From Aplectana chamaeleonis (Eukaryota > Nematoda > Chromadorea > Rhabditida > Cosmocercidae): a DNA stretch of 64,000 nt. Both the position numbers and the translations under genes were made by a program. The stretch is from positions 31,001-95,000 of the forward strand of contig JAPDOI010000289.1 of assembly GCA_029168955.1 (NCBI GenBank). Reading direction: 5' to 3'. Positions 26,701 through 40,560 of the stretch are shown here, piece after piece. The notes under the pieces are model-generated. The model worked only from the letters and a program-made list of their open reading frames with translations. It was not told where the DNA came from and made no database searches. How positions within the stretch are numbered: position 1 is the first letter of the stretch; each line of letters opens with the position of its first letter.

Positions 26701-29700
26701 ACCACGCGCCGTGTAAAGTGTGCGGGACCCAACTGGAAGTGCGCCACGCGCCGTGGAAAGTGTGCGGGACCCGACTGGAAGTGCGCCACGCGCCGTGGAA
26801 AGTGTGCGGGACCTAACTGGCAGTGCGCCACGCGCCGTGTAAAGTGTGCGAACCCAACTGGAAGTGCGCCACGCGCCGTGTAAAGTGTGCGGGACCCAAT
26901 AGGAAGTGCGCCAAGCACGGTGTAAAGGGTGCGGGACCCAACTGGAAGTGCACCACGCACCATGTAAAGTGTGCGGGACCAACCCCGGAAGTGCGCCACG
27001 CTCCGCGTAAAGTGTGCCGGACCCAATTGGAAGTGTGCCATGCGCCGTGTAAAGTGTGCGGGACCCAACTGGAAGTGCGCCTAGCGCCGTGTGAAGTGTG
27101 CGGGACCCAACTGGAAGTGCGCCACGCGCGGTGAAAAGTGTGCGGGACCCCACTGGAAGAGCGTCACGCGCCATGGAAAGTGTGCGGGACCCAGCTGGAA
27201 GTGCGCCACGCGCCGTGGAAAGTGTGCGGGACCCGACTGGAAGTACGCCACGCGCCGTGTAAACTGTGCGGGACCCGACAAGAAGTGCGCCACGCACCGT
27301 GTAAAGTGTGCGGGACCCAACTGGAAGTGCGCCACGCGCGGTGAAAAGTGTGCGGGACCCCACTGGAAGTGCGTCACGCGCCGTGGAAAGTGTGCGGGAC
27401 CCAGCTGGAAGTGCGCCACGCGCCGTGGAAAGTGTGCGCGACCCGACTGGAAGTACGCCACGCGCGGTGTAAACTGTGCGGGACCCGACTGGAAGTGCAC
27501 CACGCACCGTGGAAAGTGTGCGGGGCCCGACTGCAAGTGCCCCACGCACCCTGTGAAGTGTGCGGCAAGACTGGAAGTGCGCCACGCGCCGTGGAAGAAG
27601 TGCGGGACCCGACTGGAAGTGCACCACGCGCCGTGTAAAGTGTGCGGGACCCAACTGGAAGTGCGCCACGCGCCGTGGAAAGTGTGCGGGACCCGACTGG
27701 AAGTGCGACACGCGCCGTGGAAAGTGTGCGGGACCTAACTGGCAGTGCGCCACGCGCCGTGTGAAGTGTGCGAACCCAACTGGAAGGGCGACACGCGCCG
27801 TGTAAAGTGTGCGGGACCCTATAGAAAGTGCGCCAAGCACGGTGTAAAGTGTGCGGGATTTAACTGGCAGTGCGCCACGCGCCGTGTAAAGTGTGCGAAC
27901 CCAACTGGAAGTGCGCCGCGCGCCGTGTAAAGTGTGCGGGACCCAATAGGAAGTGCGCCACGCGGTGTAAAGGGTGCGGGACCCAACTGGAAGTGCACCA
28001 CGCACCTTGTAAAGTGTGCGGGACCAACCCCGAAGTGCGCCACGCTCCGCGTAAAGTGTGCCGGACCCACCGGAAGTGTGCCATGCGCCGTGTAAAGTGT
28101 GCGGGACCCAACTGGAAGTGCGCCTAGCGCCGTGTGAAGTGTGCGGGACCCCACTGGAAGTGCGTCACGCGCCATGGAAAGTGTGCGGGACCCAGCTGGA
28201 AGTGCGCCACGCGCCGTGGAAAGTGTGCGGGACCCGACTGGAAGTACGCCACGCGCCGTGTAAACTGTGCGGGACCCGACTGGAAGTGCGCCACGCACCG
28301 TGGAAAGCGTGCGGGGCCCGACTGCAAGTGCCCCACGCGCCGTGTGAAGTGTGCGGCAAGACTGGAAGTGCGCCACGCGCCGTGGAAGGTGTGCGGGACC
28401 CGACTGGACGTGCACCACGCGCCGTGTAAAGTGTGCGGGAGCCAACTGGAAGTGCGCCACGCGCCGTGGAAAGTGTGCGGGACCCGACTGGAAGTGCGCC
28501 ACGCGCCGTGTAAAGTGTGCGAACCAAACTGGAAGTGCGCCACGCGCCGTGGTAAAGTGTGCGGGACCCAACTGGAAGTGCGCCAAGCACCGTGTAAAGG
28601 GTGCGGGACCCAACTGGAAGTGCACAACGCGTCGTGGAAAGTGTGCGGAACCCGACTTGAAGTGAGCCACGCGCCGTGGAGAGTGTGCGATACTCGAGTA
28701 GAAGTGCGCCACGCGCCCTGAAAGTGTGCGGGACCAACCTGGAAGTGCGCCGCGCGTCGTGGAAAGTGTTCCGGACCTAACTGGCAGTGCGCCACGCGCC
28801 GTGTAAAGTGTGCGAACCCAACTGGAAGTGCGCCACGCGCCGTGTAAAGTGTGCGGGACCCAACAGGAAGTGCGCCAAGCACGGTGTAAAGGGTGCGGGA
28901 CCCAACTGGAAGTGCACCACGCACCATGTAAAGTGTGCGGGACCAACCCCGGAAGTGCGCCACGCTCCGCGTAAAGTGTGCCGGACCCAATTGGAAGTGT
29001 GCCATGCGCCGTGTAAAGTGTGCGGGACCCAACTGGAAGTGCGCCTAGCGCCGTGGAAAGTGTGCGGGACCCGACTGGAAGTGCGACACGCGCCGTGGAA
29101 AGTGTGCGGGACCTAACTGGCAGTGCGCCACGCGCCGTGTGAAGTGTGCGAACCCAACTGGAAGTGCGACACGCGCCGTGTAAAGTGTGCGGGACCCTAT
29201 AGAAAGTGCGCCAAGCACGGTGTAAAGTGTGCGGGATTTAACTGGCAGTGCGCCACGCGCCGTGTAAAGTGTGCGAACCCAACTGGAAGTGCGCCGCGCG
29301 CCGTGTAAAGTGTGCGGGACCCAATAGGAAGTGCGCCAAGCACGGTGTAAAGGGTGCGGGACCCAACTGGAAGTGCACCACGCACCTTGTAAAGTGTGCG
29401 GGACCAACCCCGGAAGTGCGCCACGCTCCGCGTAAAGTGTGCCGGACCCAATTGGAAGTGTGCCATGCGCCGTGTAAAGTGTGCGGGACCCAACTGGAAG
29501 TGCGCCTAGCGCCGTGTGAAGTGTGCGGGACCCAACTGGAAGTGCGCCACGCGCGGTGAAAAGTGTGCGGGACCCCACTGGAAGTGCGTCACGCGCCATG
29601 GAAAGTGTGCGGGACCCAGCTGGAAGTGCGCCACGCGCCGTGGAAAGTGTGCGGGACCCGACTGGAAGTACGCCACGCGCCGTGTAAACTGTGCGGGACC

Positions 29701-30735
29701 CGACTGGAAGTGCGCCACGCACCGTGGAAAGCGTGCGGGGCCCGACTGCAAGTGCCCCACGCGCCGTGTGAAGTGTGCGGCAAGACTGGAAGTCCGCCAC
29801 GCGCCGTGGAAGGTGTGCGGGACCCGACTGGAAGTGCACCACGCGCCGTGTAAAGTGTGCGGGACCCAACTGGAAGTGCGCCACGCGCCGTGGAAAGTGT
29901 GCGGGACCCGACTGGAAGTGCGCCACGCGCCGTGTAAAGTGTGCGAACCAACTGGAAGTGCGCCACGCGCCGTGTAAAGTGTGCGGGACCCAACTGGAAG
30001 TGCGCCACGCACCGTGTAAAGGGTGCGGGACCCAACTGGAAGTGCACAACGCGTCGTGGAAAGTGTGCGGAACCCGACTTGAAGTGCACCACGCGCCGTG
30101 TAAAGTGTGCGGGACCCAACTGGAAGTGCGCCACGCGCCGTGGAAAGTGTGCGGGACCCGACTGGAAGTGCGCCACGCGCCGTGGAAAGGGTGCGGGACC
30201 TAACTGGCAGTGCGCTACGCGCCGTGTAAAGTGTGCGAACCCAACTGGAAGTGCGCCACGCGCCGTGTAAAGTGTGCGGGACCCAACAGGAAGTGCGCCT
30301 AGCACGGTGTAAAGGGTGCGGGACCCAACTGGAAGTGCACCACGCACCATGTAAAGTGTGCGGGACCAACCCCGGAAGTGCGCCACGCTCCGCGTAAAGT
30401 GGGCCGGACCCAATTGGAAGTGTGCCATGCGCCGTGTAAAGTGTGCGAGACCCAACTGGAAGTGCGCCTAGCGCCGTGTGAAGTGTGCGGGACCCAACTG
30501 GAAGTGCGCCACGCGCGGTGAAAAGTGTGCGGGACCCCACTGGAAGAGCGTCACGCGCCATGGAAAGTGTGCGGGACCCAGCTGGAAGTGCGCCACGCGC
30601 CGTGGAAAGTGTGCGGGACCCGACTGGAAGTACGCCACGCGCCGTGTAAACTGTGCGGGACCCGACTGGAAGTGCGCCACGCACCGTGGAAAGCGTGCGG
30701 GGCCCGACTGCAAGTGCCCCACGCGCCGTGTGAAG
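20700..30735. repeat. Satellite 2 higher-order block B (about 3.39-3.46-kb period)
   Basis: The GTGTGAAGTGTGCGGGACC run with GCGCGGTGAAAAGTG occurs near 22672, 26128 and 29516, steps of about 3456 and 3388 bp. A rarer unit with GGGATTTAACTGG occurs near 22390, 25845, 27855 and 29230, showing the same period plus an internal partial copy. The block therefore holds about three copies of a large repeat, each of roughly 82 basic units. Confidence 0.7.
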
Positions 30736-33700
30736 TGTGCGGCCCGACTGGAAGTGCGCCACGCGCCGTGTAAAGTGTGCGGGACCCAACTGGAAGTGCG
30801 CCACGCGTGGTGAAAAGTGTGCGGGACCCAACTGGAAGTGCGTCACGCGCCGTGGAAAGTGTGCGGGACCCAGCTGGAAGTGCGCCACGCGTGGTGAAAA
30901 GTGTGCGGGACCCAACTGGAAGTGCGTCACGCGCCGTAGAAAGTGTGCGGGACCCGACTGGAAGTACGCCACGCGCCGTGTAAACTGTGCGGGACCCGAC
31001 TGGAAGTGCGCCACGCACCGTGGAAAGTGTGCGGGGCCCGACTGCAAGTGCGCCACGCGCCAAGGAAAGTGTGCGGGACCAGACTGAAAGTGCGCCACGC
31101 GCCGTGTAAAATGTGCGGCCCGACTGGAAGTGGGCCACGCGCCGTGGAAAGTGTGCGGGACCCGACAAGAAGTGCGTCACGCGCCGTGGAAAGTGTGCGA
31201 GACCCAGCTGGAAGTGCGCCACGCGCCATGGAAAGTGTGCGGGACCCGACTGGAAGTACGCCACGCGCCGTGTAAACTGTGCGGGACCCGACTGGAAGTG
31301 CGCCACGCAGCGTGGAAAGTGTGCGGGACCCAGCTGGAAGTGCGCCACGCGTGGTGAGAAGTGTGCGGGACCCAACTGGAAGTGCGCCACGCTCCGTGTA
31401 AAGTGTGCGGAACCCAGCTGGAAGTGCGCCACGCGCCATGGAAAGTGTGCGGGACCCGACTGGAAGTACGCCACGCGCCGTGTAAACTGTGCGGGACCCG
31501 ACTGAAAGTGCGTCACGCGCCGTGGAAAGTGTGCGGGACCCAGCTGGAAGTGCGCCACGCGTGGTGAGAAGTGTGCGGCAAAGACTGGAAGTGCGCCACG
31601 CGCCGTGGAAAGTGTGCGGGACCCGACTGGAAGTGCGCCACGCCCGTCGAAAGTGAGCGGGACCTAACTGGAAGTGCGCCATGCACGGTGTAAAGGGTGC
31701 GGGACCCAACTGAAAGTGCACCACGCGCCGCGGAAAGTGTGCGGAACCGGACTGGGAGCGCGCCACGCACCATGTAAAGTGTGCGGGACCCAACCGGAAG
31801 TGCGCCACGCTCCGCGTAAAGTGTGCCGGACCCAATTGGAAGTGTGCCATGCGCCGTGTAAAGTGTGCGGCCCGACTGGAAGTGGGCCACGCGCCGTGGA
31901 AAGTGTGCGGAACCCGACAAGGAAGTGCGTCACGCGCCGTGGAAAGTGTGCGGGACCCAGCTGGAAGTGCGCCACGCGCCATGGAAAGTGTGCGGGACCC
32001 GACTGGAAGTACGCCACGCGCCGTGTAAACTGTGCGGGACCCGACTGGAAGTGCGCCACGCACCGTGGAAAGTGTGCGGGGCCCGACTGTAAGTGCGCCA
32101 CGCGCCGAGGAAAGTGTGCGGGACCAGACTGAAAGTGCGCCACGCGCCGTGTAAAATGTGCGGCCCGACTGGAAGTGGGCCACGCGCCGTGGAAAGTGTG
32201 CGGGACCCGACAAGAAGTGCGTCACGCGCCGTGGAAAGTGTGCGGGACCCAACTGGAAGTGCGCCACGCGTGGTGAAAAGTGTGCGGGACCCAACTGGAA
32301 GTGCGTCACGCGCCGTGGAAAGTGTGCGGGACCCAGCTGGAAGTGCGCCACGCGTGGTGAAAAGTGTGCGGGACCCAACTGGAAGTGCGTCACGCGCCGT
32401 AGAAAGTGTGCGGGACCCGACTGGAAGTACGCCACGCGCCGTGTAAACTGTGCGGGACCCGACTGGAAGTGCGCCACGCACCGTGGAAAGTGTGCGGGGC
32501 CCGACTGCAAGTGCGCCACGCGCCAAGGAAAGTGTGCGGGACCAGACTGAAAGTGCGCCACGCGCCGTGTAAAATGTGCGGCCCGACTGGAAGTGGGCCA
32601 CGCGCCGTGGAAAGTGTGCGGGACCCGACAAGAAGTGCGTCACGCGCCGTGGAAAGTGTGCGAGACCCAGCTGGAAGTGCGCCACGCGCCATGGAAAGTG
32701 TGCGGGACCCGACTGGAAGTACGCCACGCGCCGTGTAAACTGTGCGGGACCCGACTGGAAGTGCGCCACGCAGCGTGGAAAGTGTGCGGGACCCAGCTGG
32801 AAGTGCGCCACGCGTGGTGAGAAGTGTGCGGGACCCAACTGGAAGTGCGCCACGCTCCGTGTAAAGTGTGCGGAACCCAGCTGGAAGTGCGCCACGCGCC
32901 ATGGAAAGTGTGCGGGACCCGACTGGAAGTACGCCACGCGCCGTGTAAACTGTGCGGGACCCGACTGAAAGTGCGTCACGCGCCGTGGAAAGTGTGCGGG
33001 ACCCAGCTGGAAGTGCGCCACGCGTGGTGAAAAGTGTGCGGCAAGACTGGAAGTGCGCCACGCGCCGTGGAAAGTGTGCGGGACCCGACTGGAAGTGCGC
33101 CACGCCCGTCGAAAGTGAGCGGGACCTAACTGGAAGTGCGCCATGCACGGTGTAAAGGGTGCGGGACCCAACTGAAAGTGCACCACGCGCCGCGGAAAGT
33201 GTGCGGAACCCGACTGGAAGCGCGCCACGCACCATGTAAAGTGTGCGGGACCCAACCGGAAGTGCGCCACGCTCCGCGTAAAGTGTGCCGGACCCAATTG
33301 GAAGTGTGCCATGCGCCGTGTAAAATGTGCGGCCCGACTGGAAGTGGGCCACGCGCCGTGGAAAGTGTGCGGAACCCGACAAGAAGTGCGTCACGCGCCG
33401 TGGAAAGTGTGCGGGACCCAGCTGGAAGTGCGCCACGCGCCATGGAAAGTGTGCGGGACCCGACTGGAAGTACGCCACGCGCCGTGTAAACTGTGCGGGA
33501 CCCGACTGGAAGTGCGCCACGCACCGTGGAAAGTGTGCGGGGCCCGACTGTAAGTGCGCCACGCGCCGAGGAAAGTGTGCGGGACCAGACTGAAAGTGCG
33601 CCACGCGCCGTGTAAAATGTGCGGCCCGACTGGAAGTGGGCCACGCGCCGTGGAAAGTGTGCGGGACCCGACAAGAAGTGCGTCACGCGCCGTGGAAAGT

Positions 33701-34640
33701 GTGCGGGACCCAGCTGGAAGTGCGCCACGCGCCATGGAAAGTGTGCGGGACCCGACTGGAAGTACGCCACGCGCCGTGTAAACTGTGCGGGACCCGACTG
33801 GAAGTGCGCCACGCAGCGTGGAAAGTGTGCGGGACCCAGCTGGAAGTGCGCCACGCGTGGTGAAAAGTGTCCGGGACCCAACTGGAAGTGCGCCACGCTC
33901 CGTGTAAAGTGTGCGGGACCCAGCTGGAAGTGCGCCACGCGCCATGGAAAGTGTGCGGGACCCGACTGGAAGTACGCCACGCGCCGTGTAAACTGTGCGG
34001 GACCCGACTGGAAGTGCGTCACGCGCCGTGGAAAGTGTGCGGGACCCAGCTGGAAGTGCGCCACGCGTGGTGAAAAGTGTGCGGCAAGACTGGAAGTGCG
34101 CCACGCAGCGTGGAAAGTGTGCGGGACCCAGCTGGAAGTGCGCCACGCGTGGTGAAAAGTGTCCGGGACCCGACTGGAAGTGCGCCACGCCCGTCGAAAG
34201 TGAGCGGGACCTAACTGGAAGTGCGCCATGCACGGTGTAAAGGGTGCGGGACCCAACTGAAAGTGCACCACGCGCCGTGGAAAGTGTGCGGAACCCGACT
34301 GGAAGCGCGCCACGCACCATGTAAAGTGTGCGGGACCCAACCGGAAGTGCGCCACGCTCCGCGTAAAGTGTGCCGGACCCAATTGGAAGTGTGCCATGCG
34401 CCGTGTAAAATGTGCGGCCCGACTGGAAGTGGGCCACGCGCCGTGGAAAGTGTGCGGGACCCGACAAGAAGTGCGTCACGCGCCGTGGAAAGTGTGCGGG
34501 ACCCAGCTGGAAGTGCGCCACGCGCCATGGAAAGTGTGCGGGACTCGACTGGAAGTACGCCACGCGCCGTGTAAACTGTGCGGGACCCGACTCGAAGTGC
34601 GTCACGCGCCGTGGAAAGTGTGCGGGACCCAGCTGGAAGT
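30735..34640. repeat. Satellite 2 higher-order block C (about 1.46-kb period)
   Basis: A run carrying the rare variants GTGTGCGAGACCCAGCTGG and GCGTGGTGAGAAGTGTGCGG is found at about 31085-31560 and again at about 32548-33025, 1463 bp later, with the private variants kept in the same order. The run near 31674 recurs near 33136 at the same step. The copies look very recent. Confidence 0.75.
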
Positions 34641-37600
34641 GCGCCACGCGTGGTGAAAAGTGTGCGGGACCCAACTGGAAGTGCGCCACGCTCCGTGTAA
34701 AGTGTGCCGGACCCAATTGGAAGTGTGCCATGCGCCGTGTAAAGTGTGCGGCAAGACTAGAAGTGCGCCACGCTCCGTGTAAAGTGCGCGGGCCCGACTG
34801 GAAGTTCGCCACGCGCCGTGGAAAGCGTGCGGGAACCGAATGGAAGTACGCCACGCGCCGTGTAAAATGTGCGGCCCGACTGGAAGTGGGCCACGCGCCG
34901 TGGAAAGTGTGCGGGACCCGACTGGAAGTGCGCCACGCAGCGTGGAAAGTGTGCGGGGCCCGACTGCAAGTGCGCTACGCGCCGTGTAAAGTGTGCGGGA
35001 CCCGACTGGAAGTACGCCACGCGCCGTGTAAACTGTGCGGGACCCGACTGGAAGTGCGCCACGCAGCGTGGAAAGTGTGCGGGGCCCGACTGCAAGCGCG
35101 CCACGCGCCGTGTAAAGTGTGCGGCAAGACTGGAAGTGCGCCACGCGCCGTGGAAGGTGTGCGGGACCCGACTGGAAGTGCACCACGCGCCGTGTAAAGT
35201 GTGCGGGACCCAACTGGAAGTGCGCCACGCGCCGTGTAAAGTGTGCGGGCCCGACTGGAAGTTCGCCACGCGCCGTGTAAAGTGTGCGGGACCCAACTGG
35301 AAGTGCGTCACGCGCCGTGTAAAGTGTGCGGCAAGACTGGAAGTGCGCCACGCGCCGTGGAAAGTGTGCGGGACCCGACTGGAAGTGCGCCACGCCCGTC
35401 GAAAGTGAGCGGGACCTAACTGGAAGTGCGCCATGCGCCGTGTAATGTGTGCGGGACCCAATCGGAAGTGGGCCAAGCGCCGTGTAAAGGGTGCGGGACC
35501 CAACTGGAAGTGCACCACGCGCCGTGGAAAGTGTACGGGACCCGACTGGAACTGCGCCACGCACCATGTAAAGTGTGCGGGACCCAACCGGAAGTGCGCC
35601 ACGCTCCGTGTAAAAAGTGCCGGACCCAATTGGAAGTTCGCCACGCGCCGTGGAAAGCGTGCGGGAACCGACTGGAAGTACGCCACGCGTCGTGTAAAAT
35701 GTGCGGCCCAACTGGAAGTGGGCCACGCGCCGTGGAAAGTGTGCGGGACCCGACAAGAAGTGCGTCACGCGCCGTGGAAAGTGTGCGGGACCCAGCTGGA
35801 AGCGCGCCACGCGCCATGGAAAGTGTGCGGGACCCGACTGGAAGTACGCCACGCGCCGTGTAAACTGTGCGGGACCCAACTGGAAGTGCGCCACGCAGCG
35901 TGGAAAGTGTGCGGGGCCCGACTGCAAGTGCGCCACGCGCCGTGTAAAAGTATTGCGACCCAGACTGGGGAAGTGCGCCACGCGCCGTGGAAGGTGTGCG
36001 GGACCCGACTGGAAGTGCACCACGCGCCGTGTAAAGTGTACGGGACCCAACTGGAAGTGCGCCACGCGCCGTGGAAAGTGTGCGGGACCCCGCTGGAAGT
36101 GCGCCACGCGCCGGGGAAAGTGTTCGGGACCTAACTGGCAGGGCGCCACGCGCCCTGTAAAGTGTGCGAACCCAACTGGAAGTACGCCACGCGCCGTGTA
36201 AAGTGTGCGGGACCCAATTGCAAGTGCGGAACCCGAGTGGAAGTGCGCCACGCACCATGTAAAGTGTGCGGGACCCAATCGGAAGTGCGCCACGCTCCGT
36301 GTAAAGTGTGCCGGACCCAATTGGAAGTGTGCCATGCGCCGTGTAAAGTGTGCTGGACCCAACTGGAAGTGCGCCACGCGCCGTGTAAAGTGTGCGGGCC
36401 CGACTGGAAGTTCGCCACGCGCCGTGTAAAGTGTGCGGGACCCAACTGGAAGTGCGTCACGCGCCGTGTAAAGTGTGCGGCAAGACTGGAAGTGCGCCAC
36501 GCGCCGTGGAAAGTGTGCGAGACCTAACTGGAAGTGCGCCACGCGCCGTGGAAAGTGTGCGGAACCCGACTGGAAGTGCGCCACGCGCCGTGGAAAGTGT
36601 GCGGGACTTCTTTGGCAGTGCGCCACGCGCAGTGTAAAGTGTGCGAACCCAACTGGAAGTGCGCCACGCGCCGTGTAAAGTGTGCGGGACCCAATCGGAA
36701 GCGCGCCAAGCGCCGTGTAAAGGGTGCGGGACCCAACTGGAAGTGCGCCACGCCCGTCGAAAGTGTGCGAGACCTAACTGGAAGTGCGCCACGCGCCGTG
36801 TAAAGTGTGCGGGACCCAATCGGAAGCGCGCCAAGCGCCGTGTAAAGGGTGCGGGACCCAACCGGAAGTGCGCCACGCTCCGTGTAAAAAGTGCCGGACC
36901 CAATTGGAAGTGTGCCATGCGCCGTGTAAAGTGTGCGGCAAGACTGGAAGTGCGCCACGCGCCGTGGAAAGTGTGCGGGACCCGACTGGAAGTGCACCAC
37001 GCCCGTCGAAAGTGAGCGGGACCTAACTGGAAGTGCGCCATGCGCCGTGTAATGTGTGTGGCCCGACTGGAAGTGGGCCACGCGCCGTGGAAAGTGTGCG
37101 GGACCCGACAAGAAGTGCGTCACGCGCCGTGGAAAGTGTGCGGGACCCAGCTGGAAGTGCGCCACGCGCCATGGAAAGTGTGCGGGACCCGACTGGAAGT
37201 ACGCCACGCGCCGTGTAAACTGTGCGGGACCCAACTGGAAGTGCGCCACGCAGCGTGGAAAGTGTGCGGGGCCCGACTGCAAGTGCGCCACGCGCCGTGT
37301 AAAGTGTGCGGCAAGACTGGAAGTGCGCCACGCGCCGTGGAAGGTGTGCGGGACCCGACTGGAAGTGCACCACGCGCCGTGTAAAGTGTACGGGACCCAA
37401 CTGGAAGTGCGCCACGCGCCGTGGAAAGTGTGCGGGACCCGACTGGAAGTACGCCACGCGCCGTGGAAAGTGTGCGGGACCTAACTGGCAGTGCGCCACG
37501 CGCCGTGTAAAGTGTGCGAACCCAACTGGAAGTGCGCCACGCGCCGTGTAAAGTGTGCGGGACCCAATTGGAAGTGCGGAACCCGACTGGAAGTGCGCCA

Positions 37601-40560
37601 CGCACCATGTAAAGTGTGCGGGACCCAATCGGAAGTGCGCCACGCTCCGTGTAAAGTGTGCCGGACCCAATTGGAAGTGTGCCATGCGCCGTGTAAAGTG
37701 TGCGGGACCCAACTGGAAGTGCGCCACGCGCCGTGTAAAGTGTGCGGGCCCGACTGGAAGTTCGCCACGCGCCGTGTAAAGTGTGCGGGACCCAACTGGA
37801 AGTGCGTCACGCGCCGTGTAAAGTGTGCGGCAAGACTGGAAGTGCGCCACGCGCCGTGGAAAGTGTGCGAGACCTAACTGGAAGTGCGCCACGCGCCGTG
37901 GAAAGTGTGCGGAACCCGACTGGAAGTGCGCCACGCGCCGTGGAAAGTGTGCGGGACTTCTTTGGCAGTGCGCCACGCGCAGTGTAAAGTGTGCGAACCC
38001 AACTGGAAGTGCGCCACGCGCCGTGTAAAGTGTGCGGGACCCAATCGGAAGCGCGCCAAGCGCCGTGTAAAGGGTGCGGGACCCAACTGGAAGTGCGCCA
38101 CGCCCGTCGAAAGTGTGCGAGACCTAACTGGAAGTGCGCCACGCGCCGTGGAAAGTGTGCGGAACCCGACTGGAAGTGCGCCACGCGCCGTGGAAAGTGT
38201 GCGGGACTTATTTGGCAGTGTGCCACGCGCAGTGTAAAGTGTGCGAACCCAACTGTAAGTGCGCCACGCGCCGTGTAAAGTGTGCGGGACCCAATCGGAA
38301 GCGCGCCAAGCGCCGTGTAAAGGGTGCGGGACCCAACCGGAAGTGCGCCACGCCCGTCGAAAGTGAGCGGGACCTAACTGGAAGTGCGTCACGCGCCGTG
38401 TAAAGTGTGCGGCAAGACTGGAAGTGCGCCACGCGCCGTGGAAAGTGTGCGGGACCCGACTGGAAGTGCGCCACGCCCGTCGAAAGTGAGCGGGACCTAA
38501 CTGGAAGTGCGCCATGCGCCGTGTAATGTGTGCGGGACCCAATCGGAAGTGGGCCAAGCGCCGTGTAAAGGGTGCGGGACCCAACTGGAAGTGGGCCACG
38601 CGCCGTGGAAAGTGTGCGGGACCCGACAAGAAGTGCGTCACGCGCCGTGGAAAGTGTGCGGGACCCAGCTGGAAGTGCGCCACGCGCCATGGAAAGTGTG
38701 CGGGACCCGACTGGAAGTACGCCACGCGCCGTGTAAACTGTGCGGGACCCGACTGGAAGTGCGCCACGCAGCGTGGAAAGTGTGCGGGGCCCGACTGCAA
38801 GTGCTCCACGCGCCGTGTAAAGTGTGCGGCAAGACTGGAAGTGCGCCACGCGCCGTGGAAGGTGTGCGGGACCCGACTGGAAGTGCACCACGCGCCGTGT
38901 AAAGTGTGCGGGACCCAACTGGAAGTGCGCCACGCGCCGTGGAAAGTGTGCGGGACCCGACTGGAAGTGCGCCACGCGCCGTGGAAAGTGTGCGGGACCT
39001 AACTGGCAGTGCGCCACGCGCCGTGTAAAGTGTGCGAACCCAACTGGAAGTGCGCCACGCGCCGTGTAAAGTGTGCGGGACCCAATTGGAAGTGCGCCAA
39101 GCACCGTGTAAAGGGTGCGGGACCCAACTGGAAGTGCACCACGCGTCGTGGAAAGTGTGCGGAACCCGACTGGAAGTGCGCCACGCACCATGTAAAGTGT
39201 GCGGGACCCAATCGGAAGTGCGCCACGCTCCGTGTAAAGTGTGCCGGACCCAATTGGAAGTGTGCCATGCGCCGTGTAAAGTGTGCGGGACCCAACTGAA
39301 GTGCGCCACGCGCCGTGTAAAGTGTGCGGGCCCGACTGGAAGTTCGCCACGCGCCGTGTAAAGTGTGCGGGACCCAACTGGAAGTGCGTCACGCGCCGTG
39401 TAAAGTGTGCGGCAAGACTGGAAGTGCGCCACGCGCCGTGGAAAGTGTGCGAGACCTAACTGGAAGTGCGCCACGCGCCGTGGAAAGTGTGCGCAACCCG
39501 ACTGGAAGTGCGCCACGCGCCGTGGAAAGTGTGCGGGACTTATTTGGCAGTGCGCCACGCGCAGTGTAAATTGTGCGAACCCAACTGGAAGTGCGCCACG
39601 CGCCGTGTAAAGTGTACGGGACCCAATCGGAAGCGCGCCAAGCGCCGTGTAAAGGGTGCGGGACCCAACTGGAAGTGCATCACGGGCCGTGGAAAGTGTG
39701 CGGGACCCGACTGGAAGTGCGCCACGCACCATGTAAAGTGTGCGGGACCCAACTGAAGTGCGCCACGCGCCGTGTAAAGTGTGCGGGCCCGACTGGAAGT
39801 GTGCCATGCGCCGTGTAAAGTGTGCGGGACCCAACTGGAAGTGCGCCACGAGTCGTGTAAAGTGTGCGGGCCCGACTGGAAGTTCGCCACGCGCCGTGGA
39901 AAGCGTGCGGGAACCAACTGGAAGTGCGCCACGCGCCGTGTAAAATGTGCGGCCCGACTGGAAGTGCGCCACGCGCCGTGGAAAGTGTGCGGGACCCGAC
40001 TGGAAGTACGCTACGCGCAGTGTAAACTGTGCGGGACCCGACAAGAAGTGCGCCACGCGCCGTGTAAAGTGTGCGGGACCCAACTGGAAGTGCACCACGC
40101 GCGGTGAAATGTGTGCGGGACCCCACTGGAAGTGCGTCACGCGCCGTGGAAAGTGTGCGGGACCCAGCTGGAAGTGCGCCACGCGCCGTGGAAAGTGTGC
40201 GGGACCCGACTGGAAGTACGCCACGCGCGGTGTAAACTGTGCGGGACCCGACTGGAAGTGCACCACGCACCGTGGAAAGTGTGCGGGGCCCGACTGCAAG
40301 TGCCACACGCGTCGTGTGAAGTGTGCGGCAAGACTGGAAGTGCGCCACGCGCCGTGGAAGGTGTGCAGGACCCGACTGGAAGTGCACCACGCGCCGTGTA
40401 AAGTGTGCGGGACCCAACTGGAAGTGCGCCACGCGCCGTGGAAAGTGTGCGGGACCCGACTGGAAGTGCGCCACGCACCGTGGAAAGTGTGCGGGGCCCG
40501 ACTGCAAGTGCGCCACGCGCCGAGGAAAGTGTGCGGGACCAGACTGGAAGTGCGCCACGC
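34640..40560. repeat. Satellite 2 higher-order block D (about 1.35-1.58-kb period)
   Basis: The run containing GGGACTTCTTTGGCAG occurs near 36601 and 37951, 1350 bp apart. A related run with GGGACTTATTTGGCAG occurs near 38200 and 39536. The same marker also appears in blocks A and B (near 15035, 21312 and 24768), so block D is built from the same unit types in a shorter arrangement. Confidence 0.65.
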
